From Micromonospora vinacea (GTDB taxonomy: Bacteria; Actinomycetota; Actinomycetes; Mycobacteriales; Micromonosporaceae), in contig NZ_JADOTY010000001.1 in the NCBI RefSeq assembly GCF_015751785.1, forward strand, positions 3,844,001 through 3,908,000: DNA of 64,000 nucleotides. Direction: 5' to 3'. The notes beneath the pieces were generated by a model. It made no database searches. It was not told the origin of the DNA and saw only the letters and a program-made list of their open reading frames with translations. Within the stretch, counting starts at the first letter, position 1; every line of letters starts with the position of its first letter. Positions 17,300 to 25,881 of this stretch are shown here, piece after piece. Both the position numbers and the translations under genes were made by a program.

Positions 17300-18337
17300 A
17301 TGGGTCACGTGTCGGTGGATCAGCAGCGGCTGGAGCGGGTCGTCCGGGAGTTCGGCGCCCGGTGGACGACAGACGCGGCCGACATCGAGACCTACCGGGC
17401 GGCACAGGTCTCCGACGTGAGTCACCGCGAGGTGGTCGGCCCGCTGCTTGCCGCCAGTGGAGCCAGTGGTGTGGTCCGGGTCGGGGGTCGGGAGGTCGCG
17501 GCCTGGGGCGACCCGGACGTCCCGGAGATGGCGTTCAGCGTCACCAAGTCGGTCGTGTCGGTGGTGGCCGGCCTGGCCTTCGACGACGGGCTGTTGGTGC
17601 CGGACCAACCGGTGCACCAGGTCGTCGACGTTCCCGAGTTCCGGGGGCCGCACAACGAGCAGATCACCTGGCGCCATCTGCTGCAGCAGTCGAGTCAGTG
17701 GGACGGCGAGCTGTGGGGCAAGCCGACGAGCGTCGACGCGCAGAGCTTCCGCGAGCGGACCGAGGTGCACGGCACACCCCCGGGCCAGGGGTGGGCGTAC
17801 AACGACGTACGGATGAACCTGCTCGCGTACGCCCTGACGCTGCTGTTTCGTCGGTCGCTGCCGGAGGTGCTGCGGGAGCGGATCATGGACCCGCTGGGTG
17901 CCACGGACCGGTGGTCGTGGCACGGGTACCGGACGAGCGTCGTCGACCTCGACGGCCGCCGGGTCGAGGTGGTCTCCGGCGGCGCGCACTGGGGCGGGGG
18001 ACTGATCGTCCCCGCCCGGGACCTGGCCCTGATCGGGCAGCTCTTCCTGGACCGGGGGACCCGTGCCGGGACCCGACTGCTGAGCGCCGAGTGGGTTGAC
18101 CAGTCCTGGGCTCCGTGCCCGGTCAAGCGGGAGTACGGCTATCTGTGGTGGCTCAACGATGAGCAGGTGCCGTGGCCCGGGGCACCGGCGACCGGCCGCA
18201 GCGCCCGGGGCAACGGCGGACGACACCTGCTGTGGGTCGATCCGGCCCGGGAGCTCGTCCTCGTCTCCCACTGGACCGAGGAACCGCTCGACCTGATCCA
18301 CGAGGTTTCTCATACCGTCGTCGAGCAAGCGGAATAG
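17300..18337 (+). CDS. Beta-lactamase-fold serine hydrolase
   Basis: This 345-residue protein is of the class C beta-lactamase/DD-peptidase type. The SxxK nucleophile motif is in MAFSVTKSVVSVVAGLAF and the YxN motif in GWAYNDVRMNLL. The C-terminal part (GGAHWGGGLIVPARDLALIG and RSARGNGGRHLLWVD) matches esterase-like members. No signal peptide is visible, so it is probably cytoplasmic. The start at 17300 (MGHVSVDQQ) fits the family length. The longer frame to 17246 overlaps the divergent promoter region. Confidence 0.82.
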   Translation: MGHVSVDQQRLERVVREFGARWTTDAADIETYRAAQVSDVSHREVVGPLLAASGASGVVRVGGREVAAWGDPDVPEMAFSVTKSVVSVVAGLAFDDGLLVPDQPVHQVVDVPEFRGPHNEQITWRHLLQQSSQWDGELWGKPTSVDAQSFRERTEVHGTPPGQGWAYNDVRMNLLAYALTLLFRRSLPEVLRERIMDPLGATDRWSWHGYRTSVVDLDGRRVEVVSGGAHWGGGLIVPARDLALIGQLFLDRGTRAGTRLLSAEWVDQSWAPCPVKREYGYLWWLNDEQVPWPGAPATGRSARGNGGRHLLWVDPARELVLVSHWTEEPLDLIHEVSHTVVEQAE

Positions 18338-18363
18338 TCGGGTAGGGCCGCGTCGTCGGGTGG

Positions 18364-19239
18364 TCAGGGCCGGTTGTGGACGAACCACGCGTCGCCGGCC
18401 GGTAGGGCGACGGCGACCTCCCACCGGCTCAGTTCGAGGTTCGGAGCGAGGGCCTTGAGCTGACCGGCGGCAGCCCACGCCTCGTCACCCGGCGTCGGGC
18501 GACGACCCACCTGAAACTGCAGCATGGTGCCCCACGAGGCGACAAGGCGGGCGTCCCACCGGTGACGCCACTGCGCCAGCACTTCGGCGAGCCCCTGCCG
18601 ATCCTCCTCGGTGAGCGCACCGAAGAAGTCCAGCCAGTACGCCGAGCTGCGGACGTCGCTGGTGGGCAGCAACATGAGCAGGACGCTGTCCGGCGTATAC
18701 CAGTAGTCGGTCTGCGTCACGAGCCGCACGTTGCCAAGCACCTGGGCGTGCAGGTCGGCGTCGGTGAGCAGCCGGTCGTACAGCACCCGCGCCAGCACCG
18801 GCCGCGGCGTCGGTAGTGCCACATCCGACGCCAGATCGGTCAGGTCGACGCCGGTCGTGCCACGCGCCCAGAACTCGATCTCATCCTCGTCGACCTGTTG
18901 GTCCTCGCCGTAGTGGCGGAAGGTCAACCAGGGTTCGGACGATGCCGCCGCCTCGGCGAACGCACGCAGCTCCGACTCCGACGGACCCTGCTCGGGCTCG
19001 GACCGGATCGTCAGCGCGTCGTCGAAGTCGTCGCTGACCATGACGGGCCGGTGCCCGGTGACCGGCACCAGCGCCTCGGCGGCCTGCCAGACCTCGTGGA
19101 GACGGTCGGGGTCGACGTCGGTGACGAGGACGGTGCCCGACGGGCCGTACCCGATCGGCAGGCCGGCCAGTGGCGTACCCAGGAAAGCCGCTTCGATCTG
19201 GTCGAGGTCGTCGCTCGCGCTGGCAGCTTTTCCGATCAT
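18364..19239 (-). CDS. Uncharacterised protein, possibly DUF4253
   Basis: This 291-residue soluble, acidic protein has no recognised catalytic motif. The C-terminal 110 residues (WLDFFGALTEEDRQGLAEVL, QWRHRWDARLVASWGTMLQF, RPTPGDEAWAAAGQL) loosely match the W-x-x-RW-x-A and P-x-x-x-x-EA pattern of DUF4253 proteins. Its start overlaps the stop of the DinB-like gene (ATGA), so the two are co-transcribed. The function is unknown. Confidence 0.6.
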   Translation of the reverse strand: MIGKAASASDDLDQIEAAFLGTPLAGLPIGYGPSGTVLVTDVDPDRLHEVWQAAEALVPVTGHRPVMVSDDFDDALTIRSEPEQGPSESELRAFAEAAASSEPWLTFRHYGEDQQVDEDEIEFWARGTTGVDLTDLASDVALPTPRPVLARVLYDRLLTDADLHAQVLGNVRLVTQTDYWYTPDSVLLMLLPTSDVRSSAYWLDFFGALTEEDRQGLAEVLAQWRHRWDARLVASWGTMLQFQVGRRPTPGDEAWAAAGQLKALAPNLELSRWEVAVALPAGDAWFVHNRP

Positions 19240-19826
19240 CCGAACTGGTCGGCGAGCTTCGTCAGCTTGCTGACGTACGCCGGCCAGTCGTACTCGTCGG
19301 GGATGTTGGTGTTGTTCTGCCGGAGGCCGATCGCCGCGTCGTGCTGTTCACGCATGATGTCGGCGTGCCCGGCGTGCCGGGCGATATCGCAGGTCACGTG
19401 GATGATGATCCGCTGTAGCGTCACGTCCTGCCGACCCGGCCGCCACCACGGCACCTGCCCCGGCGCATCCAGCGGTAGCTGGTCGATCGTCTGGTCGGCG
19501 AACGCGCCGACGCGGCGATACAGGTCGATCAGCCCGTCCTTCGTCTCGTCCTCGCGGGCGTACCAGTCTGCCTGCGGGTCCTCGTCGAACGCGGCCATGG
19601 GGACCAGTTCGTCGGGTGTCGGGAACTCGCGGCCGAAGGTGGGCCCGAAGTAGCCGGCTTCGACATTGAGGCAGTGCTTGAGCGCGCCCAGCAGGTTGTT
19701 GCCGGTCGCCGTGCGGGGCAGCCTGACCTCGCGTTCGCTGAGCCCGTCGAGCTTCCAGATGAGGTCTTCGCGGTTCTCGCGGAGGTATTCGTGCAGCGCG
19801 GTCTTCGCATCGCTCAGGTCAGCCAT
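19236..19826 (-). CDS. DinB-family (DUF664) protein
   Basis: This 196-residue helical protein has the four-helix DinB/YfiT metal-site pattern: a His in LLGALKHCLNVEAGYFG, then IIIHVTCDIARHAGHADIMR (H-x-x-x-x-x-x-H with further His). It may act as a metal-dependent thiol transferase (mycothiol- or bacillithiol-S-transferase-like), as in other actinobacterial DinB proteins; this is inference. It is first in a two-gene unit with the following unknown gene. Confidence 0.8.
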   Translation of the reverse strand: MADLSDAKTALHEYLRENREDLIWKLDGLSEREVRLPRTATGNNLLGALKHCLNVEAGYFGPTFGREFPTPDELVPMAAFDEDPQADWYAREDETKDGLIDLYRRVGAFADQTIDQLPLDAPGQVPWWRPGRQDVTLQRIIIHVTCDIARHAGHADIMREQHDAAIGLRQNNTNIPDEYDWPAYVSKLTKLADQFG

Positions 19827-19863
19827 GCGCGCCAGTCTTCCCTATCCGCCGGGCCTCGGTGGA

Positions 19864-19881
19864 CCGGTGCCGGGGCACCGG
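19864..19881. terminator. Hairpin between DinB and esterase genes
   Basis: CCGGTGCC (19864-19871) and GGCACCGG (19874-19881) form a compact stem directly downstream of the minus-strand esterase gene ending at 19913. Confidence 0.45.
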
Positions 19882-19912
19882 CCCGCCGAACGACTCGATC
19901 TGCCCCGGGGCG

Positions 19913-21106
19913 TCAGCTACCGGTGCAACTCGCTGTGGTTCCGCTGCCGCTGCCGGTGCCCTGGAAGCCGAAGCTGGTGGCCTGACCTGCGGGCAGCCGG
20001 CCGTTGTAGCTCTGGTTCGCGACAGTGATGGTTCCGCTGGTGCCGCTGCTGACCCCGTTCCAGAGCGAGCTGACCGACGCGCCGCTCGGCAGGGTGAGGG
20101 TGACCCGCCAGCCGGTCAGCGCTGTGGTTCCCGCGGTGACGCTGACGTTGGCGACGAATCCGCCGTTCCACTGGTCCTGGACGGAGTAGACGGCGGTACA
20201 GCCGGGGGTACCGGTCGGGGGCGGTGTGGTGGGCGGCGGGGTGGTGGGCGGCGGCGTGCCGTCGTCGAGCGTCAGGTTCTTCTGCTGGACGCTCCACTGG
20301 CTGCGGCACAGACCGCAGTCGACGCCGACGAAATTGCGGCCGGCGGTGGCGTCGCCCTTCAGGCGCCACTTGAGGTAGAGCGTCGCCACCCGGCCGAACT
20401 CGCCGCCGTTGGCCTGGTCGTAGGTGCCGCCGTGCCCGACGTTCAGGTTGCCCATGAAGGCGGGCAGGCCGGCGGGCAGCTTGCCCCAGTCGTCCATCGC
20501 GTTCGGGTAGGCGATGTCGCTGGGCCCGCCGACGAAGTAGGCGATCGGCTTGGTCAGTCTCCTGAGCTGGTAGTCGTCGGCGTCGTTCAGCAGACCGCTG
20601 CTGAAGATGCCGGTCGTGGTGACCCGCGGGTCGTTCGAGACGGCGTACGCCTCCAGGCCTCCGCAGGAGAAGCCGGCGACGGCGACCTTGCTCGTGTCGA
20701 GCTTGTTGTAGTACTTGCTGCCCTGCCGGGAGTTATCCGCGACCGCCCAGTCGATGGACTGGGTGAGCATCTGGGAGGTGGTGGAGCCGGACCCGTTCGG
20801 GGCGCCGTTGGCGATGGCGAGGAAGCCGTGGGAGGCGATCTCGCGCAGGAAGTTGCCCTGGGAGAGGCCGTTGGCCGAGCAGCCGCCGTTGCCCCACACG
20901 ACGATGGGCAGGCGTTCGGAAGGGAGGGTCTGCGGCCGGAAGATGGTGTGGTTGGCCAGGGTGGCCGAGGTTTCGTAGTCGGCGGGATAGGGGCCGGAAC
21001 CGCCGATGGCGGCGGACGCCGGTGTCCCGCCGAGCGCCATGATCACGGAGGTGACCGGGACGATGGCGGCCGCCATCCCCGCGTAGATCTTTGCTCGCCT
21101 TCTCAT
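19913..21106 (-). CDS. Secreted alpha/beta-hydrolase with C-terminal CBM2
   Basis: This 397-residue exported protein has a Sec signal (residues 1-32, ending PASAAI) and an alpha/beta-hydrolase domain (about 35-265) with an oxyanion strand (LPIVVWGNGGCSANG), nucleophile elbow GFSCGG and a late His in LNVGHGGTYD. A Pro/Thr linker (TPPPTTPPPTTPPPTG) leads to a CBM2 cellulose/xylan-binding module (about 303-397, CTAVYSVQDQWNGGFVANV and TGWRVTLTL). It probably de-esterifies or depolymerises plant cell-wall material. A TTGACA/GATAGT promoter overlaps the end of the PaaX-like gene behind it. Confidence 0.85.
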   Translation of the reverse strand: MRRRAKIYAGMAAAIVPVTSVIMALGGTPASAAIGGSGPYPADYETSATLANHTIFRPQTLPSERLPIVVWGNGGCSANGLSQGNFLREIASHGFLAIANGAPNGSGSTTSQMLTQSIDWAVADNSRQGSKYYNKLDTSKVAVAGFSCGGLEAYAVSNDPRVTTTGIFSSGLLNDADDYQLRRLTKPIAYFVGGPSDIAYPNAMDDWGKLPAGLPAFMGNLNVGHGGTYDQANGGEFGRVATLYLKWRLKGDATAGRNFVGVDCGLCRSQWSVQQKNLTLDDGTPPPTTPPPTTPPPTGTPGCTAVYSVQDQWNGGFVANVSVTAGTTALTGWRVTLTLPSGASVSSLWNGVSSGTSGTITVANQSYNGRLPAGQATSFGFQGTGSGSGTTASCTGS

Positions 21107-21327
21107 TGCACCCTCCAGGAACAGTCACGGTGGCGCTCCCCGCGGTGGCGGTGGTGTCACTCGCGCCCCGACGAGAGTGGTCAGCGCTGGCCACGGGTCT
21201 GGTCGACGTGGGCGCGTCGCGGCCTGGGTGGCGGCCGTGCCCTCGGTCGCCACTGCCCGCTCATTCAGCGCCGGCGACCGCCCGGCCGCGGTCCCAACAG
21301 GCGCTCCGATGGGAGCTGTGTGCAGTT

Positions 21328-21356
21328 ACTATCACTGCCGCAACGAAAAGTGTCAA
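21328..21356 (-). promoter_or_regulatory. Promoter of the CBM2 esterase
   Basis: On the minus strand TTGACA (21351-21356) and GATAGT (21328-21333) are 17 bp apart. The -35 box overlaps the last codons of the upstream PaaX-like gene. The ATTGACACTT string recurs at the promoter of the second CBM2 esterase (50548-50553). Confidence 0.55.
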
Positions 21357-22285
21357 TGTCTGGTCGGCTCCGGGCGCGCGGGGTTCCGCGAAGCCTGGAA
21401 GTGGGTGATCCACGAGGCGGCATCCGGCCAGTGCGGAGTTGCCACCTGGACCAGACGCGCTTGAGCGAGTGAACCGAGCGCGGAGTGGATGTCCAGGAAG
21501 GTCTCCCTGGCCTCCTGGCGAGGCCAGGGTTGCGGCAGCAGATGCGGGGGAAGGTCCGGGTCGATGTCCGCGAACCTCCGCCAGGAATCCATCGCCGAGG
21601 TCCGAGCCACCAGCGCCCGGGTCGCATCCACCGCACCGCTGCGCGCGGCCGCGCGCAGCGGTGCGTACTGCTGAATGAAGCTCGAGTACGCGGAGGCGAG
21701 ACTGGACAGGTCGTACGCGGAGGCCGGGCCATGGGGCCCCGCCTCCTCGTCGAACCGGACCCGCATGACGGACCACCGGGCACCCTCGACGTGGTGCAGC
21801 AGCTCGCGCAGCGCCTCCTTCACCGGTGTCGCTTCGGATCCCGGCCGGATCCACACACTGTCGTACAGGCCCACGAACCCCAGTGCGGTCAACGACCTGC
21901 GGAGCGCATGACGGGACGCCTGGCCGGCGCTCGGAACGGAGAAGGACGCCTGCACCCATTCGCCGGTCCACGGCGTCGGCCGGGAGCCGAAGTTCAGGAA
22001 ATGTCGCATCCGGGAGCGGTGCTTGGCGATCGCTTGCGGCGTGAGGTGGTAGACCGGCGACCGCCCCTTCCTTCGTGTCGCGATGAGACCACGCTTGACC
22101 AGCCGGGACAGCGCTGCACGGGCGCTGGACTCGCTGATCCCGAACTCCCGCAGAATCGCGATGACCGCCGTCGACGGCAGGTCGGCATCCGAGGAGTCGA
22201 GGTACTCGCCGAGCACTGTCGTCAGCAGGTGCTGCGGGCTGGACCCGGCCTGGGCCCGGGGCACTCGGACGTCGTCGGCGTTCAC
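21353..22285 (-). CDS. PaaX-family transcriptional regulator
   Basis: This 310-residue regulator has an N-terminal winged HTH (LLTTVLGEYLDSSDADLPST, then VIAILREFGISESSARAALS and RLVKRGLIATRRKGRSPVYH), the PaaX central domain (WTGEWVQASFSVPS, LGFVGLYDSVWIRP) and a C-terminal helical domain (SFIQQYAPLRA, PHLLPQPWPRQEARETFLDI). GTG at 22285 is the likely start. The classic PaaX binds phenylacetyl-CoA, but here the neighbour is a secreted CBM2 esterase, so it probably senses a product of plant-wall degradation. A paralogue sits beside the other CBM2 esterase. Confidence 0.87.
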   Translation of the reverse strand: MNADDVRVPRAQAGSSPQHLLTTVLGEYLDSSDADLPSTAVIAILREFGISESSARAALSRLVKRGLIATRRKGRSPVYHLTPQAIAKHRSRMRHFLNFGSRPTPWTGEWVQASFSVPSAGQASRHALRRSLTALGFVGLYDSVWIRPGSEATPVKEALRELLHHVEGARWSVMRVRFDEEAGPHGPASAYDLSSLASAYSSFIQQYAPLRAAARSGAVDATRALVARTSAMDSWRRFADIDPDLPPHLLPQPWPRQEARETFLDIHSALGSLAQARLVQVATPHWPDAASWITHFQASRNPARPEPTRH

Positions 22286-22324
22286 CTCATCAGACTGCCG
22301 CACCGGAGGCACTATCGTTCTGGC

Positions 22325-22822
22325 GTGCACATCCGTTTTGACGTCCCCGCCGATCCCGCCTACCCGGGCCGGGTGGCCGCTGCGCTCGGCAACGCTCGGC
22401 TCCGCAGATTCGGCTACATCGGGGCGGTCCTGACGGCGGTCGGGGTCATCGGCCTCGTCGTCTCGCGGGGGTTCGGGTGGGGCGAGCGGAGTTCGCCGCT
22501 GTGGACCGCGCTGGTCGTGGCCGGCGTGCTGTCGATGCTGTACCGGCCGTGGGTGCTGGCTCGCGCCCGGCGCCGTTCCGGTAGCTACGCCGTCGAGGGC
22601 GCCTACGACATCACCGACGACAACATCATGATGCGCAGCGGCTCGGAGTCCGGCGGCATCGCCTGGGACGGGGTTGCCCAGGTGCGGGACGCCGGAGACT
22701 TCTGGGTCGTGTACGTCGGCCGAATGCCCGCGACCGTGATCCCGCGCTGGCTGATGTCCGCCGAGGATGCCGAGACGTTGCGCGCCCACATGACCGAACG
22801 AGGGCTGCTGCCCCATCGGTGA
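22325..22822 (+). CDS. YcxB-like membrane protein
   Basis: This 165-residue protein has two membrane helices (about residues 29-50 and 59-76) and a C-terminal PH-like YcxB domain (YDITDDNIMMRSGSESGGIA, then WDGVAQVRDAGDFWVVYVG and IPRWLMSAEDAETLRAHM). The start is GTG at 22325, 39 bp from the divergent PaaX-like gene. YcxB domains are of unknown function and usually face the cytoplasm. Confidence 0.78.
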   Translation: MHIRFDVPADPAYPGRVAAALGNARLRRFGYIGAVLTAVGVIGLVVSRGFGWGERSSPLWTALVVAGVLSMLYRPWVLARARRRSGSYAVEGAYDITDDNIMMRSGSESGGIAWDGVAQVRDAGDFWVVYVGRMPATVIPRWLMSAEDAETLRAHMTERGLLPHR

Positions 22823-22854
22823 ACTCGGCTGCCGCGGGCCGCCGGGGGATCGGA

Positions 22855-23370
22855 CTACCGCGTCCGAGTCGGTCGCGAAGGGGCACCGAGGAATACCTCG
22901 TACTGGTAGAGCTCATCGTCGGTGCCGGTGTGCCGGAAGCCGGCACGTTCGAGGGTCCGCCGGGAGGCGACGTTGTCGCCGGTGGTCTCGGCGACGACGC
23001 GGGACAGTCCGTGTACGGTCGCGAGGTCGAGCAGGGAGGCGAGCGCCTCCGCCGCGTAGCCGTTTCCCCGGGCTGACGGGGCGAGACCGTAACCGACCTC
23101 GATGCGTCCGTCCTCCGGCTGACCCTTGAAGCCGATTCCTCCGATGGCCTTGCCGTCGGCGGCGCGGGTGATCCGGTAGTGCCCGAACGGACGTCGGTCG
23201 CCGTAGGCGGCGGTGGCGGCGAGAAAGCCCCGCACGCCGAGGACGTCGCCGTCGAAAGGGAAGTCCTCGGCCCAGTCATCCCCGGCCCCGGGGCGTCGCC
23301 CGACGATGCGTTCACCCTCTGCGGTGTCGATGGGGTACAGACGCAGTCGAGGCGTACGAAGCTCGGTCAC
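22855..23370 (-). CDS. GNAT-family N-acetyltransferase
   Basis: This 171-residue protein is similar to ribosomal-protein-alanine acetyltransferases of the RimJ type. It starts TELRTPRLRLYPID and has GKAIGGIGFKG, EVGYGLAPSARGNGYAAEAL (the acetyl-CoA-binding Q/R-x-x-G-x-G/A motif is seen as ARGNGYA) and VVAETTGDNVASRRTLERAG, then FRHTG. GTG at 23370 gives the canonical N-terminus; 12 more upstream codons are open. The substrate is unknown. Confidence 0.85.
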   Translation of the reverse strand: MTELRTPRLRLYPIDTAEGERIVGRRPGAGDDWAEDFPFDGDVLGVRGFLAATAAYGDRRPFGHYRITRAADGKAIGGIGFKGQPEDGRIEVGYGLAPSARGNGYAAEALASLLDLATVHGLSRVVAETTGDNVASRRTLERAGFRHTGTDDELYQYEVFLGAPSRPTRTR

Positions 23371-23557
23371 GGGCAACAGCGAAGCAGCCCTCAGGAAACA
23401 GCACAAGCCGAATTACGCGCCCGGCACAGGCCGGCTTCGCGGAATCGAACCTCCGTGTCGGCATCCCCGCCCCTGATCGTCTGCGGCTACCTATCCTCGA
23501 CGGGGATGCACCAATCCGAGTAGTGGCCGTCGGCCCGACGGCTCACAGGAGGCCGTC

Positions 23558-23932
23558 ATGAGCACCAAGGACCGACCCGAGGGGATCAGCCCCACAGCGG
23601 TGGAGTCAGCACCAGGGCTGTGGCGGATCGATCTGCAACGGCACGACCTCAGCATCCCCGGGCGAGAGGTCATCCAGACTCGGGTGGAGTTCACGCCGGA
23701 TTCGCCGCCGTTCAAGCACTTCCACCCGGGCGAGGAAATCATCTGCGTTCTGCAGGGCACGCTCGAATATCGGCTTGAGGGGCAGCCACCCATGGTGTGC
23801 AACCCCGGCGACGCGCTCACGGTCCCATACGGTGTGCACCACCAGGCCCGCAACGTTGGCGACGGTATCGCTGTCGAACTGGCCACGTACGTCGTCGAGA
23901 AGGGGAAACCACTTCTCACCAAGGTGGAGTGA
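23558..23932 (+). CDS. Cupin-domain protein
   Basis: This 124-residue single-domain cupin has motif 1 as FKHFHPGEEIICVLQGTLEY (metal ligands HFH and E) and motif 2 as NPGDALTVPYGVHHQARN (third His). It probably binds a divalent metal and may be an isomerase or dioxygenase-like enzyme or a sensor. A strong AGGAGG site lies 5-6 nt before the ATG. No operon partner is evident. Confidence 0.85.
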   Translation: MSTKDRPEGISPTAVESAPGLWRIDLQRHDLSIPGREVIQTRVEFTPDSPPFKHFHPGEEIICVLQGTLEYRLEGQPPMVCNPGDALTVPYGVHHQARNVGDGIAVELATYVVEKGKPLLTKVE

Positions 23933-23937
23933 GATCT

Positions 23938-23953
23938 CCACGGCCGGCCGTGG
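23938..23953. terminator. Palindrome after the cupin gene
   Basis: CCACGGCCGGCCGTGG is a perfect 16-bp palindrome starting 6 bp after the cupin stop codon. It may fold as a terminator, although there is almost no loop. Confidence 0.35.
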
Positions 23954-24021
23954 CCAGCGTGTCACCTCCTAGCCCCGGGGTACGAGGACAGCGGCGGTAG
24001 CGCGACTCGTAAGGTGAGCGG

Positions 24022-24438
24022 ATGTCGGTCAAGCAGGTACAAGTGACTTTCGACTGCGCCGAGCCTGTGCGCGTCGGCCGTTTTTGGTGTGAGGTGTTGG
24101 GGTACGTCCCGCCGCCGCCCCCGGAGGGGTTCGCCACCTGGGACGATGTCAGTTCCGAGCAGGGTTCGTGGTTCGCGTGCAGTGACCCGTCGGGGGTGGG
24201 TCCGCGCCTGTACTTCCAGCGGGTGCCCGAGGGCAAGGTCGTCAAGAACCGGGTGCACCTCGACGTGCGGGTCGGCACCGGGCTGGTGGGCGAGGAGCGC
24301 CTGGCCGCCCTCGAGGCCGAATGCGCGCGACTGATCCCGCTCGGCGCGGTACGCGGGCAGCTGTTGCTCGCCGACGGCGAGAACGAGTCGTGCCTCAACA
24401 TGCAGGACGTCGAGGGCAACGAGTTCTGTCTCGACTAG
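24022..24438 (+). CDS. VOC/glyoxalase-fold protein
   Basis: This 138-residue single VOC unit reads VKQVQVTFDCAEPVRVGRFW, CEVLGYVPPPPPEGF, then NRVHLDVRVGTGLVGEERLA and LNMQDVEGNEFCLD. The terminal DVEGNEFCLD is the usual end of the actinobacterial glyoxalase-like subfamily. His and Glu in these segments may bind metal. The substrate is unknown. Its last codon overlaps the convergent LacI gene by 4 bp. Confidence 0.85.
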   Translation: MSVKQVQVTFDCAEPVRVGRFWCEVLGYVPPPPPEGFATWDDVSSEQGSWFACSDPSGVGPRLYFQRVPEGKVVKNRVHLDVRVGTGLVGEERLAALEAECARLIPLGAVRGQLLLADGENESCLNMQDVEGNEFCLD

Positions 24439-25508
24439 TGGCGGCCACGTCCCGGGATCGGCCGGGGCGGTGGTGGCGCCGTCGAGCTGCGGACGACGAG
24501 CTCGACCGGTTGGTCGGGCGCCGGTGGAAGCTCGGCGTCCGGCTTCTCGATGACCTGTACCAGCAGCGCGAGGCCCTGCCGCGCGACCTCGTCGAACGGC
24601 TGCCGCACGGTGGTGAGCGGGGGAGTGACGTAGGCGGCGACCGGGATGTCGTCGAACCCGACGACGCTGATGTCCTCGGGCACCCGGCGCCCGGCCTCGA
24701 GCTGCGCGCGGATGAGACCGATCGCCATGTCGTCGTTTGCGGCGAACACCGCGGTCACGGTGCCGTCGCCGGCCAGTTCCCGGCCCGCCGCGTAGCCGGA
24801 CGCGGCCGACCAGTCGCCCTCGACGACCGGCGGCTCGTCCGCGCCGTGGGCTCGCAGCGCCTCGCGCCAGCCGGCGAGACGGTCCCGTGCCGAATACCAC
24901 CGCTGCGGGCCGGCCAGGTGATGGACGGTCGCGTGCCCCAACTCCAGCAGGTGCTCGGTCGCGGCCCGCGCGAGCCGGCCCGCGCCGACCCTGGCGGTCA
25001 CCACCTGCGGCGCGGTGAAGGTGGGCGGCGCGCCGAGGACCAGGACCGGCACGTCGACGCTGATGAGGCCGACGCCCTCGTCGATCGGCTCGGAGATGAC
25101 GACGCCGTCCACGCCCTGGTCCAGCAGCGACGCCAGGGCGCTCGCGATGCCGCCCGGGTCGCCCTCGATCGTGGTGGCCACCTGCAGCGTGTAGCCCACC
25201 TTCCGGACCGCCCGCTCGATGCCCAAGAGCCACGACGCCGGCCCGTACAAGGCGCTGCCGAGCGTTACCACGCCGATCGACCGGGTCCGCCCGGAGGCCA
25301 GCGCCCGGGCCGCCTGGTTGCGCCGGTAGCCGAGCTCCGCGGCGGCGTCCAGGACCCGCCGGCGCACGTCGGCCGAGACATACGGCTCGTCGTTGAGGAC
25401 CCTGGACACCGTCTTCTGGGAGACGCCGGCCAGCCGCGCGACGTCCACGCTGCGCGGCGTCGGAGGGCTTCCACCCGGCCTCGCCAGTCGCGTCACGGCA
25501 CCTCCCAT
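24435..25508 (-). CDS. LacI-family transcriptional regulator
   Basis: This 357-residue regulator has a LacI HTH and hinge (SVDVARLAGVSQKTVSRVLN, DVRRRVLDAAAELGYRRNQA, ARALASGRTRSIGVV) followed by a sugar-binding PBP1-like domain (GVDGVVISEPIDEG, FAANDDMAIGLIRA, VVGFDDIPVAAYVTPPLTTV). It probably senses a sugar. A near-perfect 16-bp dyad just upstream (25527-25542) suggests autoregulation. It is divergent from the secreted GH2 enzyme across 546 bp, so that gene is a candidate target. Confidence 0.9.
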   Translation of the reverse strand: MGGAVTRLARPGGSPPTPRSVDVARLAGVSQKTVSRVLNDEPYVSADVRRRVLDAAAELGYRRNQAARALASGRTRSIGVVTLGSALYGPASWLLGIERAVRKVGYTLQVATTIEGDPGGIASALASLLDQGVDGVVISEPIDEGVGLISVDVPVLVLGAPPTFTAPQVVTARVGAGRLARAATEHLLELGHATVHHLAGPQRWYSARDRLAGWREALRAHGADEPPVVEGDWSAASGYAAGRELAGDGTVTAVFAANDDMAIGLIRAQLEAGRRVPEDISVVGFDDIPVAAYVTPPLTTVRQPFDEVARQGLALLVQVIEKPDAELPPAPDQPVELVVRSSTAPPPPRPIPGRGRH

Positions 25509-25526
25509 CGCCGGCCATAGTCCTGT

Positions 25527-25542
25527 ATGATTGCGCAGTCAT
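25527..25542. promoter_or_regulatory. Candidate operator of the adjacent LacI regulator
   Basis: ATGATTGCGCAGTCAT is a palindrome with one mismatched pair and the CG-rich centre typical of LacI operators, 19 bp before the LacI start. CGCAGTCA recurs 14 bp downstream (25548-25555). Confidence 0.55.
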
Positions 25543-25727
25543 GTCTACGCAGTCAGAAACTCGCCATCAAGATCCCGTAACCCGCCCCTGACGCCGGCGA
25601 AGCGCGCTCCTGGCCAACACCCTAACCGCAGCTTCGAAACAGGTCAGGCGGGGCCGCCCGCCGACTTCGCCGAGGACCGCAGTGCTGTCCACGCCTTCGA
25701 CGAGTCACGCGGCCGGCTGCCGCAGAG

Positions 25728-25741
25728 GCGAATCGATTCGC
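25728..25741. promoter_or_regulatory. CGAATCGATTCG palindrome (regulon site)
   Basis: GCGAATCGATTCGC is a perfect 14-bp palindrome, identical to the site at 45291-45304 in front of the GH39-like gene. It lies about 155 bp upstream of the predicted GH2 promoter and could be an auxiliary operator. Confidence 0.6.
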
Positions 25742-25881
25742 TATCGATCGGCGCGGTGTCGGTGGGCCGGCGACACGGAATGCCTGAGCGCGATGCCCCA
25801 GCACTCCGGAAGGGTCGTACTCATCAGTGGCCGCTCGGAGCCTGCGAGGCGTCAGGAACAGGAAGTAACCGTCCTGAAACC

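Noticed and set aside
23430..23475. tRNA-like T-arm on the minus strand (CGGAGGTTCGATTCCGCG)
   Set aside because: The loop resembles TTCGATT, but the stem does not pair properly and no anticodon arm, D-arm or acceptor stem can be found around it.
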